Source: Gammaproteobacteria bacterium Ga0077536
Lineage (GTDB): Bacteria; Pseudomonadota; Gammaproteobacteria; Ga0077536
NCBI GenBank assembly: GCA_001464935.1
Contig: LNEL01000020.1
Span: forward strand, 1-32,609
Length of the DNA: 32,609 nucleotides
Direction of reading: 5' to 3'
This document shows, piece by piece, positions 24,563-32,189 of the stretch. The number at the start of each line of letters is the position of its first letter. Positions within the stretch are counted from its first letter, which is position 1. The notes under the pieces are model-generated. The model was not told the DNA's origin and searched no databases. It saw nothing but the letters and a program-made list of their open reading frames with translations. The position numbers and the translations under genes are program-made.

Positions 24563-25666
24563 ATGAAGCTTGGACTGTTCGGGATGCCGCTGCATCCACC
24601 TGCCCGCCCGATGTCGGAAACCTACGAGGAAAACGCGCAGAAAGTGCTGTACGCCGACGAGATCGGCTTCGACGAAGTGTGGATCGGCGAGCACATGTCG
24701 TGCACGACCGAGCCGATTGCCTCCCCGATGATCTTCCTCGCCTCGGTGGCGCGGCAAACGAAGCGCATCAAGCTCGGCACCGGCGTCGTCGCGTTGCCGA
24801 ATCATCACCCGGTGATCGTCGCGGCCGAGATCGCGCAGTTCGATCACATGATGAAGGGCCGGATGCTGTTCGGCATCGGCCCCGGCGGCCTCGCCAGCGA
24901 CATGGAAGTGTTCGACGTGCTCGACACCGAACACCGCAACGAGAAGATGATGGAGTCGATCGACATCATCCTGAAGATCTGGTCGCAGGACCCGCCCTAC
25001 GACATCCAGGGCAAGCACTGGACAGTGTCGCTGAAGAACACGGTGATGCCGGCGCTGGGCGTCGGCTATATCCCGAAGCCCTACCAGCTGCCGCACCCCG
25101 AGATCTCGATGACCGCGATGTCGCCGTTCTCCGGCAGCGTGAAGGTCGCGGCGACGCGCGGCTTCGGCGTGATGACCGCGAACTTCTGCCCTGAGTACGT
25201 GGTGGCGAGCCACTGGAAGAAGTACGTCGAGGGCTGCGAGGCCACCGGACGCACGCCGACCGGCCACGACTGGCGCGTCGCGCGCAATATCGTGATCGCG
25301 CAGTCCGACAGCGAAGCGCGCGATCGCGTGATGGATCCGGCAGGCAGCAACTACTTCTACTTTCAGTACCTGTGGGAAGTGCTGAAGGCCGCGAACTACA
25401 CCGCGGTGATGAAGGCCGATCCGAAGCAGGCGGACGCCACAGTGGCGATCGAACAGCTGATCGACAGCATGGTAGTGTACGGCTCGCCGACCACCGTGCT
25501 CGACAAGCTCGTCGCCTTCCGCGAACACGTCGGGCCCTTCCACGGCCTGCTGATGGCGTCGATGGACGGCGCCGGCAGAAATCGCGAATGGGAATGGGAG
25601 TCCATGCGGCGCCTGGCGGGCGAGGTGATGCCGGCGTTCCGGGAAGCGACCGGTTTCACGGCCTGA
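24563..25666 (+). CDS. LLM-class flavin-dependent monooxygenase (limonene-monooxygenase-like)
   Basis: A 367-residue bacterial-luciferase-like oxidoreductase that uses reduced FMN supplied by a separate reductase. The start MKLGLFGMPLHPPARP, followed by ADEIGFDEVWIGEH, is the pattern of the branch often annotated as limonene 1,2-monooxygenase. The TIM-barrel strand LGTGVVALPNHHPVIVAAEIAQFDHMMKGR and GIGPGGLASD are also typical. GAGGAGG precedes the ATG by 5 bases. It is the first gene after the sigma-54 promoter at 24387 and is followed after 69 bases by the activator gene. No flavin reductase is adjacent. Terpene as substrate is only suggested by family. Confidence 0.87.
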   Translation: MKLGLFGMPLHPPARPMSETYEENAQKVLYADEIGFDEVWIGEHMSCTTEPIASPMIFLASVARQTKRIKLGTGVVALPNHHPVIVAAEIAQFDHMMKGRMLFGIGPGGLASDMEVFDVLDTEHRNEKMMESIDIILKIWSQDPPYDIQGKHWTVSLKNTVMPALGVGYIPKPYQLPHPEISMTAMSPFSGSVKVAATRGFGVMTANFCPEYVVASHWKKYVEGCEATGRTPTGHDWRVARNIVIAQSDSEARDRVMDPAGSNYFYFQYLWEVLKAANYTAVMKADPKQADATVAIEQLIDSMVVYGSPTTVLDKLVAFREHVGPFHGLLMASMDGAGRNREWEWESMRRLAGEVMPAFREATGFTA

Positions 25667-25707
25667 TCGGTCCGCCGCGTGACAGGGGCGACGACCGCCA
25701 GCAGAAT

Positions 25708-25729
25708 CGCCTCCTCGGACGAGGAGGCG
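25708..25729 (+). promoter_or_regulatory. Hairpin that hides the ribosome-binding site of the sigma-54 activator
   Basis: CGCCTCCTC (25708-25716) and GAGGAGGCG (25721-25729) form a perfect 9-bp stem with a GGAC loop. The whole Shine-Dalgarno sequence GAGGAGG (25721-25727), 8 bases before the ATG at 25736, is inside the 3' strand. In a mRNA reading from the LLM gene this stem would block ribosome entry. It could also weakly end transcription after the LLM gene, but no T-run follows. Confidence 0.7.
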
Positions 25730-25735
25730 ACAGCC

Positions 25736-27604
25736 ATGACATCCAGCGGTCACCGCGACGATCACATCCCGGCCCTGCTGTCGGCGACGGCGGTAGAGCG
25801 CAGCCTCGCCGCCTCCCGCGACCGTTGCTGGCAGCAGCACCGGCTGACGCCCGAACGCACGGCGCGGCCGCCGGTGCTGACGGCCAGCGAACTCCACGAC
25901 CGGCGCGAGCGTGTCAGCGATCTGCTCGCTCTGTCGCACGGTGAAGTGCAGCGCCTGTTCGAGCTGCTGGCAGAGCAGGACTACCTGGTCCTGCTGACGG
26001 ACGACGCGGGCGTGGCCGTCGGCTTCCGCGGCAACGAAGCCGTGCTCGACGCCTGCGCCGCGGCGGGCGTGCACCCGGGTTCCGTATGGTCCGAAGATCA
26101 GCAGGGCACGAACGGCGTCGGGCTCTGCCTGCTCGAACAACGACCGATGTCGGTCGTCATGGCCGATCATTTCGCCACCAGCCTGTCACGCGTGAGCTGC
26201 ACCGTGGCGCCGATCTTCGGCGCGGCCGGGCAGCTGGCCGCTGTCCTGAACGTGACCACACTGCGCCCGACCGACCACGCGACACAGTCGATCGTGCGTA
26301 AGCTCGTGGCGGCGTCTGCGCGGCGCATCGAGAATCTGTATTTCGATCGCCGGCACAGTGCCAACACCGTGCTCAGGATTTCGAACCAGGTCGAGTTCTG
26401 CGACGTCGCCGTCGAATCCCGCGTGGCGCTCGATGGCGCCGGCCGCGTGCTCGACGTCACGCCGGATGCCCAGCGCATGCTCGCGGCCGCCGGTACGCCG
26501 CTGATCGGGCAATCACTGGCCGCCATGCACGGCCTCGACGACTGGTTGAAGGGCACGCCGAATGAGCACACGGCGGTCGCGCTCGATCGTGGCCGCCTGT
26601 TCGTCCGGCTGCAGGCGCCGGCCGCCTTGCGCATGACACGACCCAGCGCCCAGGCGGCGAACAACGACGTGATCGAGCACCTGTCGCTGCAGCAGATCGT
26701 CGGCCATGACGAGGCTGTCGCAGCAGCCGTCGACGTGGCGCGACGGCTCGTCGGCCATCGCGTGCCGGTGCTGCTCCAGGGCGACACGGGCACGGGCAAG
26801 AGCGCGCTGGCGAAGGCGCTCTTCCTCGACGCCGGTGGCGATGCGGACAAATTCGTCGCCGTGAACTGTGCGGCGATCAGCGCGGAGCTCATCGAAAGCG
26901 AACTGTTCGGCTATCGCCCGGGCGCGTTCACCGGTGCCTCCCGCCACGGTTCGCCGGGGCGTCTGCTCGAAGCCGATGGCGGCATGCTGTTCCTCGACGA
27001 AATCGGCGACATGCCGCTCGCGCTGCAGACCCGCCTGCTGCAGGTGCTGGCGGACGGTGAGTTCGTGCCGGTGGGCGCGGTGCGGCCCGTGCGCGTGAGT
27101 TTCGCGCTGATCGCGGCGAGCCTGCACGACATCGCACAGCACGTGCGCGAGGGGCGCTTCCGGGAGGACCTGTATTACCGCCTGGCCGGGGCAACGGTGC
27201 GCCTGCCGGCCATGCGCGATCGCGAGGACCGCATTGAACTGATCGAGCGCGCGTTCGCGCAGGCAGCGGCCCGCGCCGGCCGCCCCGCGCCAGCGATCGC
27301 GCAGGACGCACGCCGCGCGATGGCCGACTACGCGTGGCCGGGGAACCTCCGCGAACTCCACCACGCGGCGCGCTTCGCGCTCGCAGTCGACACCGACGGC
27401 ACCATCGCCTGCGACGATCTGCCGCCGCTGCCCGTGGGCGCCGCATGCCCAGCCGGTGGCACACCGCCGGGCAAGCGTCAGCGCATCACCGCCGCGCTCG
27501 TGCAGGCGGACTGGAACGTGTCCGCCGCCGCGAAGCGGCTCGGCGTGTCGCGCTCGACGGTGCATCGCATGATGCGCGCGCTCGGCATCGAGCGGCCGGA
27601 CTGA
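25736..27604 (+). CDS. Sigma-54-dependent enhancer-binding protein, AcoR type
   Basis: A 622-residue activator of sigma-54 RNA polymerase. A GAF-like sensor region is at about 80-200 (GTNGVGLCLLEQ, typical of AcoR relatives). The AAA+ domain is at about 320-560: Walker A GDTGTGKS 349-356, sigma-54 contact loop GAFTGA 396-401, Walker B LFLDE 418-422, and WPGNLREL near 540. A Fis-type helix-turn-helix closes the protein (NVSAAAKRLGVSRSTVHRMM). The ATG at 25736 is chosen because GAGGAGG precedes it, within the hairpin at 25708-25729. It lies between two LLM monooxygenase genes and likely drives the promoter at 24387, probably in response to a small organic ligand. Confidence 0.93.
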   Translation: MTSSGHRDDHIPALLSATAVERSLAASRDRCWQQHRLTPERTARPPVLTASELHDRRERVSDLLALSHGEVQRLFELLAEQDYLVLLTDDAGVAVGFRGNEAVLDACAAAGVHPGSVWSEDQQGTNGVGLCLLEQRPMSVVMADHFATSLSRVSCTVAPIFGAAGQLAAVLNVTTLRPTDHATQSIVRKLVAASARRIENLYFDRRHSANTVLRISNQVEFCDVAVESRVALDGAGRVLDVTPDAQRMLAAAGTPLIGQSLAAMHGLDDWLKGTPNEHTAVALDRGRLFVRLQAPAALRMTRPSAQAANNDVIEHLSLQQIVGHDEAVAAAVDVARRLVGHRVPVLLQGDTGTGKSALAKALFLDAGGDADKFVAVNCAAISAELIESELFGYRPGAFTGASRHGSPGRLLEADGGMLFLDEIGDMPLALQTRLLQVLADGEFVPVGAVRPVRVSFALIAASLHDIAQHVREGRFREDLYYRLAGATVRLPAMRDREDRIELIERAFAQAAARAGRPAPAIAQDARRAMADYAWPGNLRELHHAARFALAVDTDGTIACDDLPPLPVGAACPAGGTPPGKRQRITAALVQADWNVSAAAKRLGVSRSTVHRMMRALGIERPD

Positions 27605-27738
27605 GCCCCGACGGCGGCATCGCCATGGACTCGTTACGCAACTCGAGAAAGACACACCGGGTGCACGCGCACTCGCATCACTGACACCGGGCGGGCCCGT
27701 GACGGGCTCGCACAGCCCTGCACCTAATGAGGCACTCC

Positions 27739-28701
27739 ATGGAATTCGGCTTCAACATCCCGAACGGCGGCCCGCTCGCCAACAACGACGACATCGTCGC
27801 CATCGCGCGCAAAGGCGAGGACTGCGGCTACTCGCTGCTGGCGATCCCGGACCATCTCGTGATTCCACGCCACATCGACGCCAACTACCCCTACTCCGCC
27901 GACGGCACGCTGACCTTCTCCACCCTCGGCGCCGGCGAATGTCTCGAACCCTTCGCACTGATGGCAAGCGTCGCCGCGCAGACCCGCACGGCGCGCCTGC
28001 TGACCTCGGTGCTGGTGGTGCCCTATCGCGAACCGCTGCTGACGGCGAAGTTGCTCGCGACGATCGATCACCTCTCCGGCGGACGCACCATCCTCGGTTG
28101 CGGCACCGGCTGGATGCCCGAAGAATTCGTCGCCGTCGGCGCGCCACCCTACGCCGAACGCGGCAAAGTGACCGACGAGTACATCGATATCTACCGCGAA
28201 CTGTGGACGAAAGAGAGCCCGTCGTTCAAAGGCTGCTACCGCAGCTTCGACGATATCTGGTTCGAACCGAAACCGAACCGCAAGCCGCATCCGCCGATCT
28301 GGATCGGCGGCGAGAGCAAGGCCGCGATGAAACGCGCCGTCGCCCGCGGCGACGCGTGGTTTCCGATCGGCTGCAACCCGAAGATGCCGCTCGACTCCCT
28401 CAAGCGCTATAGCGCCGCGATCGACAGACTTGGGGAGATGGCGGAAGAGGCTGGTCGGGACCCGGCGACGATCGACCACGCCTACTGGTCCGTCTGGACC
28501 CACGGCACAGGCAAGCCCGCGACGGCTGGCGACGGTGAGCGCATGTTGCTGACGGGCTCGGCGGACGACATCGTGGGAGATCTTGCGGCAATGAAGGCGT
28601 TGGGGGTCAATCATGTGCTGTTCAACTTCCTCGCGAACAGCCGCGAGAAGACTTGCGATCGGATCGAGGCCTTTGCGGCGGAGGTGCTAGCGCGGGTGTA
28701 G
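27739..28701 (+). CDS. LLM-class flavin/F420-type oxidoreductase
   Basis: A 320-residue second luciferase-like enzyme, only distantly like the one at 24563. FGFNIPNGGPLANNDDIVAIARKGEDCGY and IPDHLVIPRH, with TSVLVVPYREPLLTAKLLATIDHLSGGR and GCGTGWMPEEF, match the family often named probable F420-dependent LLM oxidoreductase (TIGR03619 type); FMN use is equally possible in a proteobacterium. The ATG at 27739 is preferred over 27727 because GAGG at 27729-27732 precedes it and the strand starts there. It begins 134 bases after the activator stop, so it may have its own promoter, although no sigma-54 site was found in that gap. Confidence 0.87.
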   Translation: MEFGFNIPNGGPLANNDDIVAIARKGEDCGYSLLAIPDHLVIPRHIDANYPYSADGTLTFSTLGAGECLEPFALMASVAAQTRTARLLTSVLVVPYREPLLTAKLLATIDHLSGGRTILGCGTGWMPEEFVAVGAPPYAERGKVTDEYIDIYRELWTKESPSFKGCYRSFDDIWFEPKPNRKPHPPIWIGGESKAAMKRAVARGDAWFPIGCNPKMPLDSLKRYSAAIDRLGEMAEEAGRDPATIDHAYWSVWTHGTGKPATAGDGERMLLTGSADDIVGDLAAMKALGVNHVLFNFLANSREKTCDRIEAFAAEVLARV

Positions 28702-28774
28702 TTAGGTTCTGCATGCTTGGATTTTCTGCCAGTAGTGTGGCATCCATTGCGATCACCAAGCCCTCGGCTTATTG

Positions 28775-28831
28775 GGGACGGATTGATTTAGACTGTCTAA
28801 TTGGAAATAAATAGATCTGTCCCGGATTTCC
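28775..28831. repeat. Family B element, short form
   Basis: GGGACGGATTGATTTAGACTG (first 20 bases from 28775 decisive) faces AAATAAATAGATCTGTCCC, and the right end 28809-28831 is identical to those at 21937 and 32146. The inner block of the longer copies is missing, so this is the inverted-repeat tip alone. A small palindrome GACAGATCTGTC follows at 28835-28846. Confidence 0.75.
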
Positions 28832-28936
28832 CTCGGACAGATCTGTCTGATCCCGAATTGGCGCGAGTCATCCTTGCTGCTCCCGGTGATGCGCGGGCGT
28901 CCTCGCCGGCCGTTCACACGCCAGTGGGGCAGCGGT

Positions 28937-29290
28937 ACGCAATCAATGAGTGGGTGACCCTGGCGTAGATCGATTCCTCGGCGTACATCGATGAGACGCC
29001 CGCCATTTCCTCCGGGTTGAATCGTGCCGGTGAATCGGGCCGCGAGTACGCTGACGAATCGCTGACCTTCTCCGCAACACTTGGTCGCGCCTGCGTCGCG
29101 GCCCGTTGGGGTAGTGAGCGACGTGCAGCCGTTCTGACGGCGAAGGTCAATCGCGCAGAGCGGTAGTGGGTCACGGATTTCTTGAGCGGGGGCCCCGATT
29201 CTTCGTCTGGTCGACCGTGCGCCGCGATGGCCGCTGCGCGTCGAGGTCTTGCCACTCGAATGGCATTGCTATATCCGCCGGAGGCGCGGC
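28937..29290. other. Gap with a family A right end and no recognisable gene
   Basis: CGCAATCAATGAGTGGGTGACCC at about 28938-28960 resembles the right end of family A (ATGAGTGGGTGTCCC), without a left partner. From 28969 to 29163 the plus strand is open (IDSSAYIDETPAISSGLN...) but has no start codon and matches nothing I know; it may be an eroded gene piece. A minus-strand open frame across the same DNA is equally anonymous. No promoter for the gene at 29291 could be fixed. Confidence 0.4.
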
Positions 29291-31618
29291 ATGACATCTC
29301 ATTTCCATCGTACGCATCCGTGCAAGCCGCGCCTGGCGCTCAGCGCCCTGCTCCTCGGCGTGTCCTTCGCGCCCTGGTCTGCGTTGCAAGCGCAGGTCCT
29401 GTTCAAGGTCAGCGAGGGCAGCTGGTTCGAAGCCATCGTGTGGTCGCCACGCATGGTGCCGCGGGCGGTGGACGATGCAATCATCGAATCGGCGACCGAC
29501 ATCGTCGGCAGCACCGGGGCCGCCAAGCTCGTGTATCTCAACAGCTCGCTCACCATGGGTGAGGATGGAGCGCTCACCACGAGCAGCAACTTCCATCTTG
29601 GGACCGATTTCGACGGCGGTGGAACGCTGCTCATCGAGGGTAACGAGAGCACGCTCCTGAACATCGGCAACGGCCTGCTGATAGGTTCGGGCAGCAGCGG
29701 CTCGGTCGAGGTGAACGCGGGCACCATCAACGTGACGAACCGGCTGGCCGTCGGCGGTGGACCCTTCATCAACGAATTTGCCCTCGAACTGCTGGCACGA
29801 CGCAGCGAGGACCCGGCTTACGAGCCGCCCGATGCCACGGGCTCGCTCACGATCCGGGGACCTGACGCCAAGGTGTTCGCGCAAGGTTTCGCCGTGGGTA
29901 GTGAAGCGGGCTTCGGCGCAGGGGGTCAGATCAACCTGCGGGCCCGTGGAAACCTGCTGGTGACCGACGGCGGACAGCTGCAAACGGGTTTTGGATCGAC
30001 CATCTCCCTGGGGCCGGGGATCGTGAACCGTCTGGGCAGCGCCACCGTCGAGGGCGCTGACAGCCTGTGGCGCGCCACCAGCATGCGTATCGACGGCACG
30101 CTGCTGATCGCCGACGGCGGCCACGTCTCGAGCAGAGGAGTCGTGGACGTGCGGCGTAATCCGCGCCGGGACGTGGCGGCTCGGATCGAGGTCGACGGCG
30201 CTGGCTCACTGATGGAAGTGGAGCAGAGCGATCTCAATGTCAACGGCGTCATGACGCTGCGACGCGGCGGGGAGGCGCGCGTCAACGCCATGCGCGTGCA
30301 GGCCGGGGAATTCGATGACGGACAGGCTGGCACCGTGCGTGTCGAGGCCGGGTCTGCCCTGCATGTGGCGACCACGCTCGAACTCGAGACCAACATTTCG
30401 GACAGCACCCTGCTCACCATCGAGGCCGGCGGCGTGGTGACCGCTGGCGAACTCACGCTGTCGCGCAGTTTTGCCAACCACACCAATACCGCCACCATCC
30501 GCGCTATCGGGCCCGATGCGCTCCTCCAAGTCAGCGGTGCCACCGGCATTGGCAGTGGCACGGGCGGCGTGCTCGAAGTGTTGGGGGGCGCGCGTGCACT
30601 GCTCGCGGATGTCGGCGTGGGCCAGAGACTGTCCGCGTCCGGCCGTGACGGTCGCCTGCTGGTGGACGGGGAAGGCTCTGTCGCCCATGCGTCCGTGCGC
30701 TGGCAGGTAGGCACGCTGGACAAGGGCGTGGTGACGCTCGCCAATGGCGGCATGCTCACCGGCCAGGTGGTGAACCTCGGGGGCGTGGTGGGGCCGGGAT
30801 TCGATTCGACGGGGACACTCAACATCGGCGGAGCGGTGGACACCGGCCCGCGGCGGGCCGGCGCGCTGGACATCGTCGAGGACATCAACATCGGACAGTC
30901 AGGCCTCGTGGTGTTCAACCATCTGGACAGCGCCTACCAGTTCGACACCCGGCTCGAATCCACGGTCTTCCGAGCCGGTCGCGTGGAGCAGCGCTCGGGC
31001 ACGACGGTGCTGACGAGCGACCAGGCGGCATACACCGGTGCCATGCATGTGATGGGTGGCACCTTGATCGTCAACGGCAATCTTGGCTCGCCGCTGGTCG
31101 AGGTCAACGCCGGTGCAACGCTCGGCGGCAGCGGTGCGGTCAACGACATCCTGGCGCACGACGGCGCAATCATCTCGCCGGGCAATTCGCCGGGGAACCT
31201 CACCGTCACCGGCGATCTCGTGCTGCAACCGGGGGCCACGCTGCGCCTGGAAGTGCTGGGCGACGTGCCGGGCACACAGCACGATGTGATCGAGGTCGAG
31301 GGCGATGCGAGTCTGGGCGGTGCAATCATCGAACTGGTGTTCGGCAACGGCTTCGCGCCGCGCGCCAACCAGGCACTGGGCCTGCTGGACATCGGGGGGC
31401 AGCTCACCGGTCTGCCCGCCGTGCAGTTCACGGGCCTCGAGGACGGCTGGCTTTACGACCTGGACTTCGACCCGCTCCTCGGCAAGCTGATGCTCACCTC
31501 GCTCAACGACGGCATCGCCACGACACTACCGACCGCGGTGCCGCTGCCCGGTACGCTCGTACTTCTGGTCAGCGCCTTGGCTGGTGTCGGTATCCGGACG
31601 AGGCGGCGGGCGCCTTAG
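29291..31618 (+). CDS. Autotransporter-passenger-like surface protein with VPLP sorting tail
   Basis: A 775-residue exported protein. The ATG at 29291 follows CGGAGG (29279-29284) and starts a signal peptide (LALSALLLGVSFAPWSALQA, probable cut after AQA/LQA). The body is a long run of beta-helix-like repeats rich in G, T, V and N (GSLTIRGPDAKVFAQG, GTVRVEAGSALHVATTLELE and similar). Near the end comes the motif series known from autotransporter passengers: GGTLIVNGNLGSPLVEVNAGATLGG, then ISPGNSPGNLTVTGDLVLQPGATL. Instead of an outer-membrane beta barrel it ends VPLPG, a hydrophobic helix and RTRRRAP, an exosortase sorting signal. It is therefore likely a surface adhesin or matrix protein handled by an exosortase encoded elsewhere. 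Confidence 0.87.
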   Translation: MTSHFHRTHPCKPRLALSALLLGVSFAPWSALQAQVLFKVSEGSWFEAIVWSPRMVPRAVDDAIIESATDIVGSTGAAKLVYLNSSLTMGEDGALTTSSNFHLGTDFDGGGTLLIEGNESTLLNIGNGLLIGSGSSGSVEVNAGTINVTNRLAVGGGPFINEFALELLARRSEDPAYEPPDATGSLTIRGPDAKVFAQGFAVGSEAGFGAGGQINLRARGNLLVTDGGQLQTGFGSTISLGPGIVNRLGSATVEGADSLWRATSMRIDGTLLIADGGHVSSRGVVDVRRNPRRDVAARIEVDGAGSLMEVEQSDLNVNGVMTLRRGGEARVNAMRVQAGEFDDGQAGTVRVEAGSALHVATTLELETNISDSTLLTIEAGGVVTAGELTLSRSFANHTNTATIRAIGPDALLQVSGATGIGSGTGGVLEVLGGARALLADVGVGQRLSASGRDGRLLVDGEGSVAHASVRWQVGTLDKGVVTLANGGMLTGQVVNLGGVVGPGFDSTGTLNIGGAVDTGPRRAGALDIVEDINIGQSGLVVFNHLDSAYQFDTRLESTVFRAGRVEQRSGTTVLTSDQAAYTGAMHVMGGTLIVNGNLGSPLVEVNAGATLGGSGAVNDILAHDGAIISPGNSPGNLTVTGDLVLQPGATLRLEVLGDVPGTQHDVIEVEGDASLGGAIIELVFGNGFAPRANQALGLLDIGGQLTGLPAVQFTGLEDGWLYDLDFDPLLGKLMLTSLNDGIATTLPTAVPLPGTLVLLVSALAGVGIRTRRRAP

Positions 31619-31700
31619 CCAGTGAGCGCAGCCCGGCTACACATGCAGGGCACTGCACAGCAGATCCGGGACCGCCCAATCAGCCAATCAGGTAGCCAAA

Positions 31701-31775
31701 GGGACACCCACTCTTGGCTGCATGCTGCGGCACGACGTTGCATGTCACCGTCTCGAATCAATGGGTGGGTGTCCC
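31701..31775. repeat. Family A MITE-like element, complete copy
   Basis: GGGACACCCA (31701-31710) and TGGGTGTCCC (31766-31775) are exact terminal inverted repeats around the shared 14-base core at 31720-31733. It lies 82 bases after the VPLP surface-protein stop and directly abuts the gene remnant at 31776, as copy 21394 abuts its remnant. Confidence 0.8.
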
Positions 31776-31915
31776 CGCTTACCCTCCGCACGGTGGGCCT
31801 GAGTGACAAGGGTATCGTGCAGCTCATTCACCTGGTGTCGGACTTCGCTTCCTACAACCGCCTCAACCTCGCACTCGCCACGGACTACGACTCCCGCGAT
31901 ATGTGGCGCGCAGGC
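31776..31915 (+). pseudogene. Remnant of a carboxymuconolactone-decarboxylase-family gene
   Basis: The frame after the family A element reads LTLRTVGLSDKGIVQLIHLVSDFASYNRLNLALATDYDSRDMWR. The stretch LxxxxIVQLIHLVSDFASYNRLNLAL is the C-terminal helix pattern of carboxymuconolactone decarboxylase/AhpD-like proteins. There is no start, no catalytic Cys pair and no natural end: similarity fades by 31915 and a family B element begins at 31958. Recognition is from a short stretch, so family confidence is moderate, but the truncation is plain. Confidence 0.6.
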
Positions 31916-31957
31916 CTTCGACTGGCAGCCCGGCAGCGGCGAGCCGCCCGGCGGAAA

Positions 31958-32168
31958 TGGAAATCCGGGACAGATCTATTTGATTCGTGACGGCCACAGC
32001 GCATCGACATGACATGGGCATCGCGGAAACAGAAGGCGACGTCTCCTTCGATGCGGTCTACCGCGTGAGGTGGCTCGAGCAGCTGATCTCGGGCTTATTC
32101 GGGATGGATTAATCTGGACCGTCTGATCGGGAATAAATCAGAGATAAATAGATCTGTCCCGGATTTCC
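31958..32168. repeat. Family B MITE-like element, complete copy
   Basis: The left end 31958-31980 (GGAAATCCGGGACAGATC then TATTT) is the exact reverse complement of the right end 32146-32168: 23-base perfect terminal inverted repeats on a 211-base element. The inner block 31986-32103 is nearly the same as 21789-21906. A second, inner inverted pair (GGGATGGATTAATCT at 32101) sits next to the right end. No open frame of useful length or transposase motif is inside. Confidence 0.85.
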
Positions 32169-32189
32169 ATGATGAGTCCGCGATGAAAA

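Noticed and set aside
22831..26170. Minus-strand open frames (509 and 642 codons) across the LysR and LLM genes
   Set aside because: They run through several real genes, show no domain and have shadow composition.
31622..31990. 122-codon plus-strand frame taken as a whole gene
   Set aside because: Its first half is translated repeat DNA and its last part is out of pattern; only 31776-31915 has family character, so it is listed as a remnant.
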